A stretch of DNA of 64,000 nucleotides from Datura wrightii (Eukaryota; Streptophyta; Magnoliopsida; Solanales; Solanaceae): positions 20,921,501 to 20,985,500 of the forward strand of contig JASDFA010000004.1 in NCBI GenBank assembly GCA_035772735.1. The letters run 5' to 3'. The notes under the pieces are model-generated. The model made no database searches. It was given only the letters and a program-made list of their open reading frames with translations, and was not told the DNA's origin. Made by a program: the position numbers and the translations under genes. Of this stretch, positions 21,136-34,715 are shown piece after piece (positions within the stretch are counted from its first letter, which is position 1; each line of letters begins with the position of its first letter).

Positions 21136-21900
21136 AAAGTATAAAGTAAGAAAATTCAATAGAGGATCCAGTTTCAGTCTATGGAAGATTAGAATGAGAT
21201 CGTCCCTGGTGTTACAAGGGTTATGGAAGGTGATTGATGAGGTTTTTCCTAAAAAGATGAATAATCAAAGAGGGTAGACCTAAAAGAGAGGGCTTTGAGT
21301 GCGATTTTTATGAGCATTATAGATAATGTTCTTTGGGAAATTGCTGAAGAAAAATTTGCAGCAATGGCATGAATGAAGTTGGAAGATCTGTATTCTAAGA
21401 AATCGCTGATCAACCCCCTCTATCTGAAAAAGAGGTTGTACAATCTTCATATGAACGAAGATACATTGGTTAAAACTCACATTGATGAGTTTAATTAAAT
21501 TATAATGGATTTGAAGAACGTAGATATCAAAATTGAGAGTGAGGATCATGCCTTGATTGTGTTATGTTCTTTATCATCGTCTTACGATAATTTTGTTGAT
21601 ACATTGCTATATGGAAAAGACAATATTTCACTAGATGGTGTTAGTAACACATGAAAATCTAAAGAGTTGAAAAAGAGTTTTCCAGAGAGTAGAACTGAGG
21701 GTGAGGGTCTTGTGAGTAGGGGAAGAACACAACAAAAAGACTTTAATAGAAAAAGGTCTAATGTCAAATCCAAGTTTAGAGCAAGGAAGCATAACTGCTA
21801 TAAGTGTAGGGAGCAGGGATACTACATAAGATATTGTCCTAAGTTTAAGGAGAAAAGAGGGAAGCAGAAAGTTGATAACTCTACAAATATTAATGAGAGA
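21136..21900 (+). pseudogene. Tnt1/TORK-type copia gag fragment
   Basis: Read across frames, it shows the copia gag pattern: KFNRGSSFSLWKIRMRSSL, then KLEDLYSKKSLINPLYLKKRLY, HMNEDTLVKTHIDEFN, and LCSLSSSYDNFVDTLLYGKD. A zinc knuckle follows near 21790 (CYKCREQGYYIRYC) in which the usual His is Tyr. Stops at several points (for example near 21275, 21497 and 21650) and small shifts show it is dead. It ends where an inverted-repeat element begins at 21901. Related pol sequence lies at 34716-36175 on the same strand. Confidence 0.8.
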
Positions 21901-23971
21901 GAGAGAATACATTTTAAAAAATCTCTGATTAAGACCTTAATTTTAAGAAAGCAGTTAATTTTTGCGGGGTCCTATTACCCCCTAAATAATTTTGAACTTA
22001 TATTATTACCTACTTTTTTTTACCAATCTCAATTTTAAAAAGAAGGTGTAAGTCACACCTCAATGCTTGCCTGTCACGTGTTATTTAACTAAAAATTTTA
22101 TCTTTTTTCTCTTTATTATTTTTAACTTACCATAAATAATTTTTCCACCCCCACCCAATGCTTATTCTTCTTTCCCAGCTACCCCCCTCCCTCCCCACTT
22201 CTTCTTTCTCGGGCTAATGTCCCATCCCGCACTTTTTTTTCTTCGCCAACTAACCCCCACCCCTCACACATATTTTTCTTCCCTAATCAACCCCCCCCCC
22301 TCCCCCCGCTTTTTCTTCTTCCCCAACTAACTCCTCCTTCCCGATTTTTAAATTTTTTTTTCTCCTTCTTCATTTGTGATTTTTTTCTGAGCAAATTTAA
22401 AACTTTGGGATATCATTAATAAGTTTCTTCTGTTTATATAACTTCAATAGAAAATAGTCGAATGCCCCTCCCCAACCTGTTACTTAATTTTCAACTACAC
22501 ACCTATACTTCACGGGGGTCTTATTACCCTTCCCCCCCTCCCCCGAACCGTTTATTTTTGATTTTATGAAGCCCTTAAATGTTGACATGTCATCCTTAAC
22601 CAGATATATACACGTGTTGTATACACGCACGGGCCCCACTCCCTTCACTTTTATTTTCCCTCTTATTTTTGATCTAGTCGATCTCGACCCCTTAAATTAA
22701 CCAAACTTCTTAATCCCTAATTAAAACATAACCCAACTTCTTCTATTCTCTCCTCTTTTATCCTCAATCTTCTTCATTATTTTGAGATTCTGTATGCATT
22801 TTTTACAAGTGAAATTTCTTTGGAAGTCTATTTACTATCTATTTGCCTATTTCTCTAAGTAAAGGTTATTTCTTTAACATTTAATTTGAGTTTGTGTTTG
22901 ATTAGGATTAGGGTTTTCTTGGGTTAGTGTTAATCCGAAAAATGAAGAACAAAAATGTGTTTCTTGAGTTGGATCTGCTTCTTCCATACAACGTTTATTC
23001 AAGTATGCATTTGCCATTACTAACCCTAACAGAGCAAAAAGCAAGAAATTGGAGAAAAAATTTCGAACACAAAATCTGAATTTGGAGAAGATTACGAACC
23101 CTAAAGCTTTAAGCTTTAAAATGGAATTACAGTTAAAAACTTCTTAGAGGAAGAAAATGGCAGAAAAGAGGAAGAAGATGGAAGATTATTTGAGAGAAAA
23201 AATGACTGAGAAATAGGTAACTTCATAAGAAATGGAAGTTACTCTTTGGGGGCCTTAGTTATAGGCTTATTTGGACTTACACATGGATTTTTATCAACAG
23301 ATGTAGTGTTTGAGCTTAGTTTTTACGTGCCTAGAGGAGGTGTTTTCACCTTCTATGATAGGCCAGTGTTTAAGGGCTCCGTAATATCGAAAATAAAAGG
23401 TTCAGGGGGGTAATAGGATCCCCGTGAAGTATAGGTGTGTAGTTGAAAATCGAGTAATAGATTGGGGGGGTATTTGGCTATTTTCTCTAACTTCAACCTA
23501 ATTAAAAATGAAAGCTTTAAAAACACAATAATTTTTTTTATTTATAAAGTGTTGGGTTGGTCAAAATAAGAAAAAAATTAAGTCTACCTCCATTGATCTT
23601 AAATTTAATAATTTTGTAAAACTATTCAAATGTAAGAAAATATTTTGAATTAGAAGAAAAAAATTAAACGATAGTAGTAAAAGAAAGTGGATAGAATTGT
23701 GGCAAAAATGGTGGAAGAAAGAAAAGAAAAATAGAATTAAAATAACAAGAATAATTGAAAAATACATTTTATAAAGAAAAATTTATATAAATAAAAATTT
23801 TAATTATTTTTCGGGGTCTTTCATGCTCTTTAAGAGAGTGTATGCACTCTCCATGCAAGAAGGTATTAATATCCGTTCAAAATTATATAAGGGGGTAATA
23901 AGAACCCTGCAAAATCTAAGTGTCTTCTTATAATTAAGGTCTTAGTTGAGGGGAGTTCTATGTATTCTCTC
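21901..23971. mobile_element. Outer inverted-repeat DNA transposon (non-autonomous), interrupted
   Basis: GAGAGAATACAT at 21901 pairs with ATGTATTCTCTC at 23960-23971. The inverted match continues inward over about 110 bp, including TGCGGGGTCCTATTACCCCC against its partner near 23889-23912. No transposase is seen. I could not find a clean target-site duplication. About half of its length is the nested element at 22448-23487. Confidence 0.65.
22448..23487. mobile_element. Nested MULE-type element with long TIRs and 9-bp target duplication
   Basis: TIRs of roughly 135 bp pair 22448-22590 with 23355-23487; both hold the stretch CAACTACACACCTATACTTC. The element is flanked by an exact 9-bp duplication, TAACTTCAA, at 22439-22447 and 23488-23496, typical of Mutator-like elements. 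The 1,040-bp body has no transposase. Its interior (about 22730-23200) looks like a leader and short frame starting ATGAAGAACAAAAATG, perhaps captured host sequence. Confidence 0.8.
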
Positions 23972-26900
23972 AAAAAAGAACTATTTTCCTTCTCCTTCTT
24001 CTTCTTCTTCTTTTTTCTTCCTTCTTATTTATTTTTTTTAATTTATTAAATTTTTTTTTGTAAATTAAAATTTCGAATTCCATTACTGATGATTGTTTTC
24101 AAAAAAAAATAATAATTCCCCTTCGCTTTCTCGTTCTTTATTTCTTCCTTCTTCTTTATTTCTCCAATTTATTAAAAAAAATTATAAATTAAAATATGAG
24201 TTCTGTCATTGATGAAATTTTAAACTTTAAAGTTGAAATTTGATTTCAAAAAATTAAATTAATTTCAGATTGGATATGATTTTAAAATTTTGAGAATATC
24301 TTATGAAGTTTACATCTCAATTTTAGGATGATTTGGTGTAGATTTGATGTGATTTTGAATAAAATTTTAGATGGCACCGTCTTGCTTTGACTATGTGTTC
24401 GATATAAGCTTACCTCATATAACAAGTAGAATATGAAATCTCAAAAATGTGCAATATATTTCTCTATCAAACAACTTATTTTCAAACTCAATTCCTAAAT
24501 ATTGATTTCATGATTTAATTTATTGCGTGTATTTGACATCGGTACTAATTAGATTATACCCTTTTTTGGTAAATAATTAATATCATGCTTGAAAGGTGGT
24601 TACCAGAAAGGTTTGGATGTACAATGATTTTTAGTTATCCAATAGCTGATGGAATTTCTTCCTCTATAGATTTCATGACATGTTTTAAAAGATTAAAGAA
24701 AAATTATTTGCATATTTGTACACAGTTGGTCCACTTGCTTTCATCAAAAAAGATCTATTTTTAAAGGATCGGATCCAATGGATTCATCGGCTTTCTTTAG
24801 TTTCATATCCGAAAATTTATTTTTTCTTATTAAATATATCGCTAAATTCAATCGCAAAATTTGTTGTTTTATAAACTAATAAAGTTGATAGATTTATATT
24901 AAAAATGAATAAATATTAATTTCAAGAAATTAAAGTAAAAAATTATTGAGAATAGACAAAAATAAAAGTTATTTTGATTTATGGGTCCAACCATAAATAT
25001 AAAAGTTAATATTTTTATAAGAGATTTTAATTTTTATATATAAATTTTTTTTTTTTGCTTCTATGATTTCTATATAAAATTTTGCAACTTCTTCTTCCTC
25101 TTTCTTTCTTCTTTTTTAAGAATTTTATTGGTGTTTTCCCTAAATATCAGCTTCCATTAGAATCGTTCTCTGGAGGTGATGTTTGAAATTGTTGGTTATT
25201 TATTTTGGTGATTGCAAATTTGTAAAATAAGATGTTGGTTTATCGAATGTTTCATATGGGTTTTTTTCCTACACAGTGAATATGCAGTGGTTTGAAAATA
25301 TTTCATTTGGGTTTTCAATCGATTGTTCTTAGTCGGAGGTAAATTTCTATCACAAACTAGTTGCCTTTTATATGCGTTGAATTACATGAAATTCTTGTTG
25401 CCCATGTTATTCCTTTGGACTTTTACGAAATTTAAACAAAAATGGAGGATGCTAAATTTATGAATATAAATTTTAAATTGTCTCTTGCAGTAGGTTTATC
25501 CGAAGAAATAGGCTTCCTGTTTGGCTGATGTGACATTCTTTTAAAGTTTCTATTTTTATTTATCTATTTTTTTTTTGGTTTTTTTGAGTACTTTTTCTTT
25601 TTTATTTTTAAAATTCATGTAATATATATATATATAAATTTTAAATTTGATTATTAATATTTTATGTAGTTAGTTAACTATAAAGATAATATTTTAATGT
25701 TATTCATTTTTACATATAAGATTTCATTTTTACACATGAAATATGAAAAGATCATTTTCAAAACTATACATATATAGGATTTGTATCTTTATTTTTTCTT
25801 AATTTTTTGACTTTTTCTCTTATATTTCCCTTAAAATATTTTCTGAAAATTTCATCTCCATAATTCACACATCTTTATTTTCATATATATATTTCAAACT
25901 ATTGAAAAAGAAATGTGATGTGATACCTCTCTTTGATCAAAAAATCTAATTATCTTTTTATTTTTTTTGACATTTTTCTCTTTATTTTTCTACATAATTT
26001 ACTATCTAATTGAATTTTAAAAGTTCTTATACATTAAATATTCATTTGCAAAGTTAACCCACATAATTTGCAATAAATCTTAATTAAAATTTGTTTAAGC
26101 CCATGTAGTATCTTTTTTTTAATACTTAATTACCAATATAGGCATAAACAAGGTGATGTGGCACCTCTATATGACCTACAACACTGTTTATCTTTTTTCT
26201 CCCTTTTTGACCTTTTTATTAAATATTTTTTCATTTATGTTCTATGTAAAAACTATTTATTTAAATCTTTTAATTATATTAATGTGCTTAAACAAATATA
26301 ATAGTAATTAATAAAAATAATCGTGGACAATTGAAAGTCTTCATGAATTATACGCGGCTAATGAAAAAGTCACAAGAATCTAGACATAATAATTGTGGAA
26401 ATCATACATAATTTTTCATTTATTTTATTTGAGCTCATGAATCACATTTTTTATCCATACTTTTTGTTATGATATATATATATAGAGAGAGAGGGGAAGA
26501 GTGATATGACACTTAATTTTTACCAAATAACCTTTTTTTAAAATTAAAATTGTTTTCCTATTTTCTCTTCATTTAATTTTTAAATAATTAGAAACATTTA
26601 AAGTATGTCATTACTATTCTCTTTATGTTATTTAGCCATATTGTCAGCTATATGAACTCATTTATAGTGTCCCCCATTAACTAAAATGTTTAATTTTACT
26701 CTCCTATGCTTAAATTTCCACAGTTTCATTATTACTATTTAATATTTAGCAATAGTTTAGTTATAGCCAAGACAATCTTAGAAAATGAAACGTCATAAGT
26801 GGTAACAGTTTTGGCGCAAATATATATATCGTGGTGGTATGCCTATTAAAGCAATCAAAATATGACACTTCAGGTTTTTGCTATAGCATGAAAAGTATTT

Positions 26901-27900
26901 GCTTCAATCAGATTCTGAGTTTGATCTCATTCAATTTTAAAATTTAGTATTTGAATCGATATTCTCTCATTAATATCTCCTAAATTGCATTGATTTATCC
27001 TAAAAATTTTATTGCATCTGGAGTTTAGTTATTCAGGATAATCTTTTAGTATTTTTTTTTTTGGCATTTAAATGTCGGGATGTCACAAGTAGGAAGAAAA
27101 TGTTTCATGACCTATTATGCATCTATAAGAGTTTTTCTGCGGAAAAAATTTATTAGGATGCGGTGATAATGGAGTGTGGTTAATTGGTCACAAGTACACA
27201 ATATATATTTGAATATTGAGAGGGTTCACAATATACTCTACGACTAAAAAAGTATTACTTTTGTGTATACTGATCTGATACTACATATGTATTGTGTATC
27301 ATTGTATACAACCAAAATATTCTGCGATTGAGTTTCACAATTTTAGATTTCCTATTTAAGATTTTAGAGCAGGTAGTTCATGAGGTGATATATTTACTAA
27401 AGCAACATGCGTTGTAGCACAGTAGTAGACTCATAACGCCATTGCATCTTTAAGAATTTAAGGACAAAACACTTGGCATCCCTATTGTCTTCTCAAATTT
27501 CAAAATGCTAGTTGCATTTTGCCCACATTATAGGTGAGGCAAAACTTCTTTCGTAAAAGGTTAATTTAGTTTCGATCAATATTATGAGTGTTAGTGATGC
27601 TTCTAATAAGAATGTATGTGTAGCTTGGGCTCAATTACTGGTGTGTTGTTATTAGGTTTTACTGTTATGTTGTTATACCTATTGATGTGTATTTTTACTC
27701 CTTTGGTTTAATATAAAAATGCATGCGAAGTTATAGTTCAATTATTATTTTTTTTCTTTTGCAAAATAAGTATGGATTAAAATTACAATTTTTTATGTTT
27801 TAGATAACCAAAAAAAAAAACTAAAGCAAACTATAGTTTGTGGAAATAATTATTTTAATTGTTTTTACATATATTAGAAATAAATTAAATTATATATTTA
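23972..27900. other. AT-rich DNA without genes
   Basis: No gene recognised. Pyrimidine-rich runs (TTC/CTT) lie at 23990-24030 and 24120-24165. Two related passages near 25915-25990 and 26145-26215 share 'gatgtgg/gatacctct...tttttctctttt' wording and may be decayed Helitron or MITE ends. A short (TA)/(GA) run is at 26473-26493. Confidence 0.45.
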
Positions 27901-27916
27901 ATAACATATATTATCA

Positions 27917-27944
27917 CCGCGCGAAGTGCGGCTATGTTCACTAG
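27917..27944 (+). mobile_element. Helitron-like 3' terminus
   Basis: A 6-bp GC hairpin (CCGCGC, loop GAA, GTGCGG; one G-T pair) is followed after 9 nt by CTAG and then T, the standard 3' end of plant Helitrons (hairpin, CTRR, insertion before T). The 5' end and body were not delimited. Confidence 0.65.
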
Positions 27945-27945
27945 T

Positions 27946-29832
27946 TATACCTAAAATAGTAAACTTTAAAGAGAAATTGAATTAAAATTCTAGAAATTAA
28001 TAGTTTCATTTAAAAATATTTTTGTAGTCTATAAAAATATCTCAATCGCTAATAGTTCGATTCATAAATGTCCTTATTATTACCCTTCTATTTCATTTTA
28101 ATTGCTAGGATAAAATTTGCACATCGATTAATAAAAAATGAATAGGGATAATGATTTGACTAATATAACCTTATTAATTTTTTGAAAACATACAATAATA
28201 ATTCTTTTCACAATTTAGAATGACTTTAAGTACTAAGGATAGAATTGAAAAAACATGACCAATTATCTCCTGAACTTTAAAACTAACAAATATTTTGAAA
28301 TAACTATTTTTAATATACCTAACGATTACAATAAAACGGTGGAAATACTTAATAGGTCAAAAGTATCATTTTCTAATAAATATATTATTCATTTTTTCTA
28401 TACACATTCTACTCTTGATAAAAACATTACTTTTAAAGAATTCTATTCTTATTTTTTCTTTTTAAATTATTTTAATAAATAAATAAATAAAATAATCCTT
28501 TTTCTTATTAATCTTATTTAATCAATTAAAATAAAATAATTTTATATATTTTTTAAACTGATAATATAGGTCATATATATAAGATCATAGTAATTCTGTC
28601 ATTAATTTTCATTTACAATGATTAAAAAAATCCTAATAAAGTAAAATTTTTATTTTCTTACTTTTTGGAAAAAAAATTCAGGTAGAATAAGCATTTACTA
28701 ATGAAAAAGTTACTGGAAAAAAATAGTATTATATTTAGAAAAATGATGTTTTGACCTATTAAATAATAATATGAATATTTATGAATCAAACTATTAATGA
28801 TATAAAAAATTTTAAATTAAATTATTAACTAAAAAATATTTTAATTCAATTTCAAATAGTTTAAAAATATTTTTAACCCTCTTCCAAACTTCAATTAAGG
28901 ATATAAATTAGGATTCCCATTTATACCTAAAATAGAAAACTTCAACTTCACATAGAAATTTTACAGCTCTCTTGTTGAGAGATAATAATTGAGCAAAATT
29001 AATTGGGATATTTTTAAAAATATATATTTTAATATAAAATATTATATTCATATAGTTATATTTTTAATTTATAACCACGTCGTAAAAAAAAAAGTTCACA
29101 ACAATATTTATATATTGATATACAATTTTATATAAAATTATACAACATTATATAATATTTTATAATATTATACAACATTTTATTTAATATAGACAATATA
29201 TTAACTTTAGATAAAATAACAAATATATATATAATAGTGTATAAAAAATATTTATACACACTTTTACATGATTATATAAAATTATATAAACTTATATAAA
29301 ATTGATATATTATCGATTAATTCACTTTGAATAATTAGTTTGTACTTTTTTATACAATACTACTTTTTCAAATCAAAAAAAAAAGTATCTAGAAATCAAA
29401 GAAGCAACACTTAATTCTTCATCTTTATTTATTTTATTATAAATTTAAGGTGTGAAGAAAAACGCCAACAAAGATACATAAAGACAAACAACAATAAAAA
29501 TAAAATAAAATCATGCTATCTTTAAATTATTTTTTGAATTACAATAAGAAGGGGTGTGTATTGATATAAGAGAAGAGAGAAGTAAAGATAGAGGAGAAAA
29601 CAAGAAAAATAATTGTTCTAATATAGAGAAAAAGAAAAACAAAAACAAGAAGGTGGAAATGACACCACCAATGAATCACAATTATCAATGTTTTAAACTT
29701 TCAACAAACTCAAAACTCATTTGTGAGTTTTCAAGCTTTTAAGAATTTCAAAAATTAATTTTTAAATTTTTCTATTTAATTCACTTAATAAGTAATGTTT
29801 AAATTTATATAATAAAAAAATTAAATTTATAC
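27946..29832. other. Very AT-rich DNA without genes
   Basis: No gene recognised. Contains many TATA/TTATAT words (28990-29310) and short open frames explained by base composition. Confidence 0.5.
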
Positions 29833-30020
29833 ATAATATTTGTGTTTATTGCATGTCACATACCATTGCAAGGTAATTCAAAATTATAAATGACCCTTTA
29901 TGTCTTAATTATATCGATAATATAAAGAAGTTGTGTATGATTAGTTAAAAAATATTATCAACTCCTCAAAAAGATGACATGATTCTTATATAAACACAAA
30001 GTACCCCTTAAACTCTTTCT
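29833..30020. repeat. About 190-bp direct repeat, copy 2
   Basis: Same orientation and about 93% like 15226-15425. Similarity starts at ATAATATTTGTG and fades after CCCCTTAAACTCTTT. Confidence 0.75.
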
Positions 30021-33000
30021 CGAATAGATGAAATATATGAAAATAACAAAACGTGCACAAGCAAAATACACCAACAAACATAAAATCATCTTATAAAATT
30101 AGACATGCACTAATCTCTAGCTCTTTTTTCTTCCTTCAAATTCCACAAAGCACAGCTCCAAGATTGCCAAAAGGGTTGCTTCAAACTTTATTGAAACAAA
30201 ATTCTACAAGATATCCAAAAGATTATAAAATATCCCCTACTAATGTTGAGCAATTGCAAATAATATATTTTTTCAACATAGTGTAGCAAATGAAATGAAT
30301 CCCGGAACATTGCACTAAAAATACATTCGAGGAACCTTGAACCCCTATTATCCTAATTTTCAAGAAGTTTTTTATTTGAAAAAACTGTCATATTCGGGCA
30401 AATCAAATGACTAATCTAAGGCACACAATTTTGCATTTTACTTGCGCTCAAAGCATTTTAAAAGATCTAAAGGGGTTATGTGCTTCCGCTATTCTGATTA
30501 AAGGAACCAAAAACATACAACAAATCAACAGGTTTAAGATGAAAAACGCAATTCACATGTTAAATATCTGAGATACAGTTTCCTAGAAGCTTAGGGATAA
30601 CTAAAGTATCATGAATTTCAAATCTTTGGGATAGCTAAACGGCTAATATAAAATATTAACAACAAAAATCTTAACAACATTTAACAACTTTCAGTCTCAC
30701 ACTTAATCAATTCCAAGGGGATGATTGATTAAACATAATTAATGGAACCTTAACAAAGAATGTCATGTATTAGAGACTGCTAGCAGAAATAATTGACGAA
30801 TTCTTCAAGATGAAGCTGTATAAAAGAATGAAAAAATCAAAAAGCTAAAATTTGGAGGCTGAAAAAAGCTTCATATCTACAGATTGAAATTTGTTGCAGA
30901 TAGATGTATTGCCAAATTGGATATTGAATAATTGAGAATAGAGAATCGAGAAATTTTTTTAGAGTAGATGTTGTCTACAGAGAGAAGGTATATTAAGGAC
31001 TAATAGTTTGTTAATGTCTCACAAGTTAGAGGAGATATTCCCTTTAACCCAAACAACAAATGAGAAAGATAATTCGTGCTAACATGAGTTGTGGTTCCTT
31101 ACACATCCAAATAATATGAAATTAAATAAAAATTTCTACTAAATATCTACTTTCCACATTCATCCACAATTTCATAAGTAAATTAATCAGTTGCTAAAAA
31201 TGTTTGATTTAGGCACCAGTTTATCAATATTTTAATACCTTAAAATTTTATTCATATTTCAGATGTCAGCTCAAACGTTGTTTGCTTAGTCAATTATTAA
31301 AGCGAGGATCTGTTTTAGAATAGAACCGCAATATGCAAGGTATAGTTTGCTAAAAGGAACTTTAAATAGAAAGCATGATATGATATCCCTTACGATTTAA
31401 TGTAATTAGAATAAGAAATTATTTTATTAGATTTTACCTTATTAGAGGTGGATAGATATAATATTGTCCTGTTGTTCTTAGCTTACACTAAATGTTCTTG
31501 CATCTTGTTCCTCATTACCAAGTGAACCAGGTATCTTCATGCTGCAATTATAATATCCATAGAAACCTTAAATGGTGAATTTCAAGATCAAGAATATCTT
31601 TTTGAAATGTGTTTTATGTGTAAGTTGAAGTTACCCTACATCAGAGTAGATTTCTAGCTTAATATCTTTACTGTGAACATAGTCTGTTAGAGTTTAATCC
31701 TAGAAGGGATATGGACTTTTTAAGGTGCAAAATTGATTGATGAAAAAATAATTGATCAAATAAAATTTTAAAAATCAAATATATGTTAAGAGATACATGC
31801 ACTGCCTTTAAATTCTATAATGAGTCAAGACTACCTATATTGGCATACTATTTCCCCACTTTTCAACAAATATCAATGTATTATTGTTAAAACAATTAGC
31901 AGTCAACAAAGTAATCGACTGTGCTTAACTTATTGCAAGAAATTGTCAAGATTCACGATTTTATTAGTAAGTCCTTTGTGGTAACATGTATGAAACATGA
32001 CATGGTATGTATATAGACACATATAGTGAAGACGTATGAGAAATAATAACCATGAATAGTTACTTTTGCAGTCTTGCCTCAAAACTTGGAAAGGGAAATT
32101 ACCAAAAATATTTCACGATTTGAAAAAAATTCTTCTATTTTCCTTTGTGTTCAATTTTAGAAAATAGTAGTGCTGGATATAGAAAAGGTTTTTTATTTTA
32201 AGAAAAAAAAAGTTATTTTCTCCTTTTCAAGGAGCTTATTTTTTTAAAAGAAAAAATATTTTTATCAACCAAATATATGAAAAGAATAGCCAAGGGAAGC
32301 TCTTATCTTGTGAGACATAACCCTCCACTCTCTTTCAAATGTGTCAGTACAATAATCATTTGATGAAATACTGATGGAAATGAAAAATCATCAAAAGAAC
32401 AAGTTTTCAAGATAATTCAATGCCAGAAAAATTCAAGAAACAAATTGAGTCGACAATTACCAAATATTAAAATAATATAATATGATCTACTTGAGAATCA
32501 ATGAAGACCAACACATAAAAGCTCAAATTGATATCACTTAACATTGCAGGGGCCAAAGTGCTTTTGCATCCATCAAGTAGAGAACTAATGTTCTCATAAG
32601 CAACACTCAATAACAAAATAAACTTTTCATGCCCATATTATTCCCTTAATGTTGTCAATGCATTCTTAGTATAAAAAATTATAACATTGGTATACTCATG
32701 ATTCCTTTCTTCATGATTGCAAAATATATTGATTAAGTTTTTAACTATTGGACAGGATATGACTGATCAATAAAATGCGAGAGACCTACCATACATGTTA
32801 AATTCAGGATTCAAAAACTACCTCAATCGTAGGACTCTCTACTTTTTCAAATTTTGGTAGTGTAATGATAAAACTACATGCTATTTTGCTAAGCTAGCAT
32901 TGTGCAAGTACACTACTTTTAAATTATAGAGGAAATAAGATCTCTTCATATTTTCAGATTTCTTATGTGTAAAAATGTTGATCTCTTGTGCGCAAAAAAT

Positions 33001-33359
33001 GAGGATCTCAAAAATATTTATAGAAAATATTCACTATTGAAAATTAACCTCCATAATTTATCTCAAGCCATAGCAAACATATGCAATAAAAAAAACAATT
33101 CAGCAAAAATTAGAGAAGACTAAACTCCAAAATTTTATTTCGAAAGACGAGTAAAACACATACGTGATTTAAATTAAAAAAGTAAAAGCAAAGAAGATAT
33201 TCATTTCCCTGCCACTTCATAGTATGTAAAAAAGCTAAAGGCACATGTAATACCAGAATAACCATTAGAAAATTATGTGCCTTCTATAGTTAAGAGGATG
33301 CAGAAAATATTTTATTGCATCTCTAAAGGAAGAGGAAAAATCTCCAAATCTAGAATAAC
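30021..33359. other. AT-rich intergenic DNA
   Basis: No gene recognised. Short open frames here show no domain. A minus-strand CAACAG|GTAAGT-like splice donor sits at the edge of the inverted-repeat arm (about 33363-33372), so part of this could be intron of an old gene; not demonstrable. Confidence 0.35.
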
Positions 33360-34545
33360 TTACCTGTTGAATATATATGCAGCAATCATAGAGTAAAACT
33401 CGAACCAAGTTTGACCAAAATCTCAAAATAGTTAAAAGCATAAGCCATGAAGAAGAGGATGTAAGAGTGAGAAAGGAAAAGAGTACAACAAACTGGAATG
33501 CATTCTAGGAAAAATGAATAGAAGCAGAGAAGTTTAAAACACACGTCACCAAAAATTATACCTGTTGAAATGTAATTTAATTTGGATCAAATTATGATTT
33601 TATCCTCGTGATAATGACCAGTTTGGAGCTAGGATAATTGACGTTATTATCAACTTTTCCTTCTAATTCATTGAAATCATACTTAACATCATTTTTCAAA
33701 AGCTTGCACATCGGGCAGGGTTTAACAAAAAGTGATTCTATCAAACAATAAAATAAAAAATTAACTTGATGAGAAAACGACAATCAACCAAAGTATCAGT
33801 TTGGTCTATTCAGTTTTATATTTAATTTACTTACTTTTTTTTAAGTTTGATGTGGAAGTCAATAACTTTGCCGACTTTAACTACTATCAGAATCAACTGA
33901 TCTTCTTCAATATAAAGTCAATCTTTATGTATGAGTTTGGCAAAAGATTTTCTCTTATATGCAGTACTAGTAAATGAATATTTGTCAAGATAACTTTTTA
34001 CAAGTGTGTCTCAAAGCCACCGGGCACATTATGTTGTGGTAACTTGGGGCCAAACTGTACAGCAGCAGTATAAATATTAGTAACTTATTGTATTAACAAG
34101 TCATTTTTGAAGATCCAGAAGAAGAAGTCGCTTTTATATTAGCTTATTTCAAACTCATTTACAACCACATAACTTTTGACAGCAAGGCGGTACAAGCATT
34201 GCTGTCACAGAAAGTGCAGGTAAAATCCACAGGGATTTCTCTTTTCCGATTCAAGTACATCAAAATATCCTTATTGGCCACACATTACACAAACCTATAC
34301 TTTATTCGAACATGATTATCATCCTAAATGTAGTAGAATCTAGAAAGAATAAATTAAGTTTTCTCATAATAAGAATTGTATAGAGATATTATTGAGATAG
34401 AGTTTTCTATTTATCATCACCTTCTTAATAAGAGGAATTTCACTTTATCTGATATGAATCTATGTTGGGAAGAACTTGCATGAGTATCAAAATTTTAATT
34501 GCATTTGTTCCCTTTTTTTTTGGATCTGTTAACTAAAGAGTGACT
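33360..34545. repeat. Right arm of the 1.2-kb inverted repeat
   Basis: Reverse-complement partner of 13978-15200. The outer end CTAAAGAGTG (34536-34545) matches CACTCTTTAG at 13978-13987; the inner end is near 33372. A small extra segment (TGTTGAAATGT at about 33563) is absent from the other arm. Confidence 0.85.
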
Positions 34546-34715
34546 CCTTATTATAGGACATAATGGTAAATAACCTAACTTTTCTTTATTTCCATGTATT
34601 CATTTTAGGCAGACCCATGGGCAATTATGCTTCTACCGTGTAAGTTTGTGAGCAACATTTAGATTTTCTTTTTTCTCCGTATCTTCTTCCTCTTTTCTCT
34701 GGTGACTTTGGCATC

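Noticed and set aside
28255..28482. Open frame of 75 codons on the plus strand
   Set aside because: Extremely AT-rich, almost all F, Y, N, K and I, no domain; explained by base composition.
29554..30286. Two short frames (62 and 77 codons) in AT-rich DNA
   Set aside because: Low-complexity K/N-rich or without any recognisable domain; no supporting context.
13978..34545. Considered the 1.2-kb repeat pair as the two LTRs of one retrotransposon
   Set aside because: The copies are inverted to each other and lack TG...CA ends, so they are not an LTR pair.
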